A stretch of 64,000 nucleotides of DNA, taken from the NCBI GenBank assembly GCA_044234625.1, contig JBIIIP010000001.1, positions 1-64,000 of the forward strand. The letters are read 5' to 3'. Shown piece after piece: positions 61,100 through 64,000 of this stretch. Position 1 is the first letter of the stretch; the number at the start of each line of letters is the position of its first letter. A model generated the notes under the pieces. That model was given only the letters and a program-made list of their open reading frames with translations. It was not told where the DNA came from and did not search any database. Source of the DNA: CACORA01 sp044234625. GTDB lineage: Bacteria > Planctomycetota > Planctomycetia > Pirellulales > UBA1268. Made by a program: the position numbers and the translations under genes.

Positions 61100-61972
61100 T
61101 CAGAAGCGAAGGAACGTTTTGCAGATGATGAAGGCCGCGACGATGACGATCGCCACGGCGAACACGCGGGCGAGCGTCGGGCCGCCGATCCGGCGGCCGA
61201 TCCACGAGCCAACGAACAGGGCGGGGACACCGCCTCCAACGAAGTTGCCGGCGATGTCGAGCGGAATGCTGCGACCGGCAGCCACTTGGGCGGCCACTGC
61301 CGCGGCACCCACGAGCGTCATCACGAAGAGCGACGTGCCGACCGCGCGAAACACGTCCATCGTGGCGAAGGCGACGAGTGCCGGCACGATGAGGAACCCG
61401 CCCCCGACGCCGAACAGGCCCGAGAGTAGGCCGACCACGAGTCCCACGAGCGTGAGGAGCACGAAGCAGCGCGTGGTCATCCGCAGCCGCCCCTCCGCGT
61501 CGCGACTGCACGTCGGGCCGACGCCCGCGGCAAACACGCCGGCCGCAGCCCGCTCGGTCCGATCCGCCGCCTTGCGCCACATCCTGGCGGCGATCAGCAG
61601 CATGAGGCCAGCGAACGCGGCCATGAGCGTCTGCGGCGGCACCTGCCCGCCGAGCCAGCTGCCGGCCGGAGCGGTCAGCATCCCCGCCGCCGCGAAGAGC
61701 AGCCCCGTGCGGACTTCGACCTGTCCATACCACCACCGCTCGACTGCACCAACGAGCGCCGTCGCCGCCACCGTGACGAGCGAGATGCTCACGGCCGTCT
61801 GCGGGTCGACGCCGATCCAGTAAACGAGCAGCGGCACGGCGAAGATCGCGCCGCCGCCGCCGGTGAGGCCGAGCGACAGGCCGACGATGCCGCCAGCCGC
61901 CACCGACGCCGCCCACGCAGGGGGAGTCGTGGCCGCGACGGCGTCGATGCTCGCCAGTACGGGTGCGATCAT
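61100..61972 (-). CDS. sulfite exporter TauE/SafE-family (TSUP) membrane protein
   Basis: A 290-aa protein with eight predicted helices. The two-fold pattern of TSUP transporters is visible: GIVGLSLGLTGGGGAIFAVPLLVY in the first half and GLVVGLLSGLFGVGGGFLIVPAL in the second. Family members export sulfite, sulfoacetate or move thiosulfate-type anions. Its ATG overlaps the stop of the dioxygenase gene by four bases (ATGA), which ties it to persulfide oxidation and export of the sulfite made. Confidence 0.93.
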   Translation of the reverse strand: MIAPVLASIDAVAATTPPAWAASVAAGGIVGLSLGLTGGGGAIFAVPLLVYWIGVDPQTAVSISLVTVAATALVGAVERWWYGQVEVRTGLLFAAAGMLTAPAGSWLGGQVPPQTLMAAFAGLMLLIAARMWRKAADRTERAAAGVFAAGVGPTCSRDAEGRLRMTTRCFVLLTLVGLVVGLLSGLFGVGGGFLIVPALVAFATMDVFRAVGTSLFVMTLVGAAAVAAQVAAGRSIPLDIAGNFVGGGVPALFVGSWIGRRIGGPTLARVFAVAIVIVAAFIICKTFLRF

Positions 61973-63372
61973 GCGGGGAGCTTTGCCGCGAGCCAGGCCT
62001 TGTAGCCGCCGACGATATCGTGCACGTCATGGCGGCCCAGCTTCTGGAGCAGGCTCGCGGCGATCGCAGAGCGGTAGCCTCCTTCACAGTGCACCGCCAC
62101 GGGCCGGCCGGCCGGAATCTCCCCGATCCGTTCGTCGAGATGCGCGAGCGGGATGTTGAGGCTGCCCTCGATATGCCCCCCCGCGTGCTCCGCCTCGCTC
62201 CGGACATCGACCACGGTCGGCGCCGCACCGGCGTCGGGCCGCTTCCCGCCGAGCCATTCGGCGAGGGCCGGCGCGGTGATCCGCTCCGTACGCTCCACCA
62301 GATCGTCGCGGGTAGCGAGGGCGTTCATGCCGCCGGCGAGGTAGCCCGCCACGTTGTCGAAGCCGATCCGGCCGAGCCGCATCACAGCTTCTTCCTCGCC
62401 GCCTTCTTCCGCGATCACGACGATCGGCTTGTCGTGGGCAAGCATCGATCCGGCCCAGGTCGCATACTTGCCGTTCAAGGCGATGTTGAGGGTTCCCTTC
62501 AGGTGCCCGCCTTCGAAGTCGATGCCGTCGCGGACGTCGAGCAGCTGGCCGCCCGACTTCGCGAGCGAGAGCACCTCGTCGAGCGACAGAGGCTTGAGCG
62601 TTTTCTCCATCGCCGCATCGAGCGACGCCCGCTCCTTGCGGTTCAGGATCGCGTCGTGCACGAAGTAGTCCGGCGCCTCCGGCTGGTCGGCCGTGACGAT
62701 CGTCTTGAACGCCTCGCGGCTCATCGGCTGGAGGGCATAGTTGAACTTCTTCTGCTCGCCGATCGTGGAGACCGTCTCCTTCGACAGGCTCTTCCCGCAC
62801 ATGCTGCCCGCCCCGTGGGCCGGATAGACGAGCGTGGCGTCGGGCAGCTTCACGAGCTTGTTCGTGATGCTGTCGTAGAGCATGTCGGCGAGCTCGTCGG
62901 CCGTCATGCCGATGCTCGCCAGGAGATCGGGCCGGCCCACATCGCCAATGAAGAGCGTGTCACCGGTGAGCACGGCCAAGGGCTCGGTGCGGCTCTTCGC
63001 CAGGTCGTAGACGAGGATCGAAAGGCCCTCCGGCGTATGGCCCGGCGTCTCCAAGATCTCGAGCTTGACGTCACCGAACTCGACAATGTCGCCGTCCTTC
63101 ATCTTCACGCAGGCGAACTCCGCCTCCGCCCGCTGGCCGAGATGGATCGTCGCCCCAGCCTTGTCACGCAACTCGATGTGGCCGGCGATGAAGTCGGCGT
63201 GGAAGTGCGTGAGGAAGACGTGCTTGATCGTGTATCCGCCCGCCTTGGCGTCGTCCAGGTATTGATCGATGTCGCGCTGCGGATCGACGACCACGGCCGT
63301 CTTCGTCTTCTCGTCGGTGATCAGGTACGACGCGTGCGACAGGCACGCGAGGTAATACTGCTGGATCTTCAT
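61969..63372 (-). CDS. persulfide dioxygenase (MBL fold) fused to two rhodanese domains
   Basis: A 467-aa protein. Residues 1-240 are an ETHE1/Blh-type metallo-beta-lactamase domain with the iron site THFHADFIAGH and later HAGAGSMCG-like HGAGSMCGKS; it oxidises glutathione persulfide to sulfite. Two rhodanese domains follow. The first (LLDVRDGIDFEGGHLKG) has no Cys in its active loop (IAEEGGEEE) and looks inactive; the second has the catalytic Cys in VHCEGGYRS. It lies between the membrane rhodanese and the TSUP exporter. Confidence 0.93.
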   Translation of the reverse strand: MKIQQYYLACLSHASYLITDEKTKTAVVVDPQRDIDQYLDDAKAGGYTIKHVFLTHFHADFIAGHIELRDKAGATIHLGQRAEAEFACVKMKDGDIVEFGDVKLEILETPGHTPEGLSILVYDLAKSRTEPLAVLTGDTLFIGDVGRPDLLASIGMTADELADMLYDSITNKLVKLPDATLVYPAHGAGSMCGKSLSKETVSTIGEQKKFNYALQPMSREAFKTIVTADQPEAPDYFVHDAILNRKERASLDAAMEKTLKPLSLDEVLSLAKSGGQLLDVRDGIDFEGGHLKGTLNIALNGKYATWAGSMLAHDKPIVVIAEEGGEEEAVMRLGRIGFDNVAGYLAGGMNALATRDDLVERTERITAPALAEWLGGKRPDAGAAPTVVDVRSEAEHAGGHIEGSLNIPLAHLDERIGEIPAGRPVAVHCEGGYRSAIAASLLQKLGRHDVHDIVGGYKAWLAAKLPA

Positions 63373-63415
63373 GGCGATGTCTCCGGTGATGATGGGGGAA
63401 CGGGTAGCAGGCACG

Positions 63416-64000
63416 TCACTTGCCGACGACGGCAGGAAAGCCGGCCTTCACGAGCTGCGGATAGCCGGGCTTGATCGCCCGGACGTCATACCCGAGTGGC
63501 TTGAGCATCGCGGCGGCCTCAGCGCAGCGGCCGCCGGCGAGGCAGTAGCAGTAGATGACCTTGTCCTTCGGCAGGATCTTGGCGAGTTCCTGCGGGGGCG
63601 CGCCGCGCTCAAGCGTGCTCAACGGAAGCAGGCGGGCCCCGGCCAGATGCCCCTGCTGCCACTCGTCGTGCTCGCGCACGTCGATGATCACGGCCTTCTG
63701 CTCGCGCACAGCCTGCTTTACGACGTCGAGCGAGTCCTTCGTGTGCTCGGCGACCGCCGTGCCGGAAGCCGCTCCGAGCGCGAGCCCCAGCAGGATGGCG
63801 CGGGAGCAGGTCGTGGCCGTACGACACGCCCCACCCGACGCCTGGTTCCACGGCATCCGGGCGATCAGCATCGCCATGCCGCAGGTGTCGGTGATCCCGG
63901 CGAACACGAGGCCGCAGCCCACGAAGCCGGCTAGTCCGGCACCGATCGCCTGCCAGTTCACCGGCGCTTCGGACCCGAAGCCGGCCAGTGTCGCCCCGAT
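63416..64000 (-). CDS. membrane-anchored rhodanese (DUF2892-like helices plus rhodanese), 5' end outside window
   Basis: The frame is open to the window end, so the start may lie beyond 64000; a GTG at 63961 is an in-window possibility. The N-terminal part has two hydrophobic segments with a Cys-containing turn (AGITDTCGMAMLIARMPWN) like YgaP/DUF2892 proteins, then another helix (SRAILLGLALGAASGTAVA). The rhodanese domain carries VIIDVREHDEWQQGHL and the Cys in IYCYCLAGGRCAE. It would move sulfane sulfur at the membrane for the dioxygenase encoded next to it. Confidence 0.82.
   Translation of the reverse strand: MGATLAGFGSEAPVNWQAIGAGLAGFVGCGLVFAGITDTCGMAMLIARMPWNQASGGACRTATTCSRAILLGLALGAASGTAVAEHTKDSLDVVKQAVREQKAVIIDVREHDEWQQGHLAGARLLPLSTLERGAPPQELAKILPKDKVIYCYCLAGGRCAEAAAMLKPLGYDVRAIKPGYPQLVKAGFPAVVGK

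Overview
The window is GC-rich, densely coded, and looks like part of a chromosome from a planctomycete (Planctomycetota, probably Pirellulales-like). The evidence is combined: two DUF1559 prepilin-like secreted proteins with the H-X9-DG C-terminus, PEP-CTERM proteins, LEPR-XLL-type N-termini on large secreted proteins with FG-GAP repeats, a CysD/CysNC pair, many proteins with N-terminal signal anchors, and lipid A genes (lpxD, lpxI). There is no phage, plasmid or CRISPR signature. The placement rests on recognised protein families, not on a phylogeny.

Layout. 1-9 kb: the 3' end of ftsH, a small membrane protein, a DCC thiol oxidoreductase, a sigma-54 activator, an exported methyltransferase, lpxI-lpxD, a membrane protein, an SDR and a group-2-like sigma factor. 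9.2-14.8 kb: a surface-protein locus with two DUF1559 genes and one continuous reading frame holding two complete PEP-CTERM proteins in tandem, a D-lactate dehydrogenase-like gene, and a decayed nucleotidyltransferase with a 45-aa partner. 15-21 kb: an Fe-S photolyase, a Pro-rich secreted protein, and cysD-cysNC-moaB-doxX for sulfate activation, followed by a palindrome-rich repeat element. 21.5-28 kb: hemB, queD, a TatD-like hydrolase, hisI, a PQQ-propeller protein, dgkA, a peroxiredoxin and galT. 28-34 kb: a GH57 enzyme, bioD and feoA-feoB with a small Cys-containing membrane protein.

33.8-49.2 kb is a cell-surface polysaccharide region: a secreted cyclophilin/FG-GAP protein, a GNAT, a DegT aminotransferase, five glycosyltransferases, a sulfotransferase and a GH64-like beta-1,3-glucanase with FG-GAP repeats. 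Four glycosyltransferases form two homologous pairs placed as an inverted duplication around the sulfotransferase. 49.3-52.6 kb: groES-groEL with strong leader and terminator hairpins, then an RsbV/RsbW-type partner-switch pair.

At 52,648 lies tRNA-Asn(GTT). Copies of its 3' end recur at 53,481, 56,437 and, degenerate, at 60,559. They divide about 8 kb into modules: DUF4160/DUF2442; an unusual bd-oxidase-like pair with a fused cytochrome c domain; and a CocE-type hydrolase, an Ntn-type amide hydrolase and DUF433 with the remnant of its DUF5615 toxin. This looks like an old, layered integration site with no surviving integrase. 60.6-64 kb is a persulfide/sulfite cluster: DsrE, TSUP exporter, persulfide dioxygenase with two rhodanese domains, and a membrane rhodanese cut by the window end.

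The strongest leads are the serial tRNA-Asn ends, the bd-like oxidase with cytochrome c, the stop-less PEP-CTERM pair with its shared TGCA/11-bp elements, and the inverted glycosyltransferase duplication.
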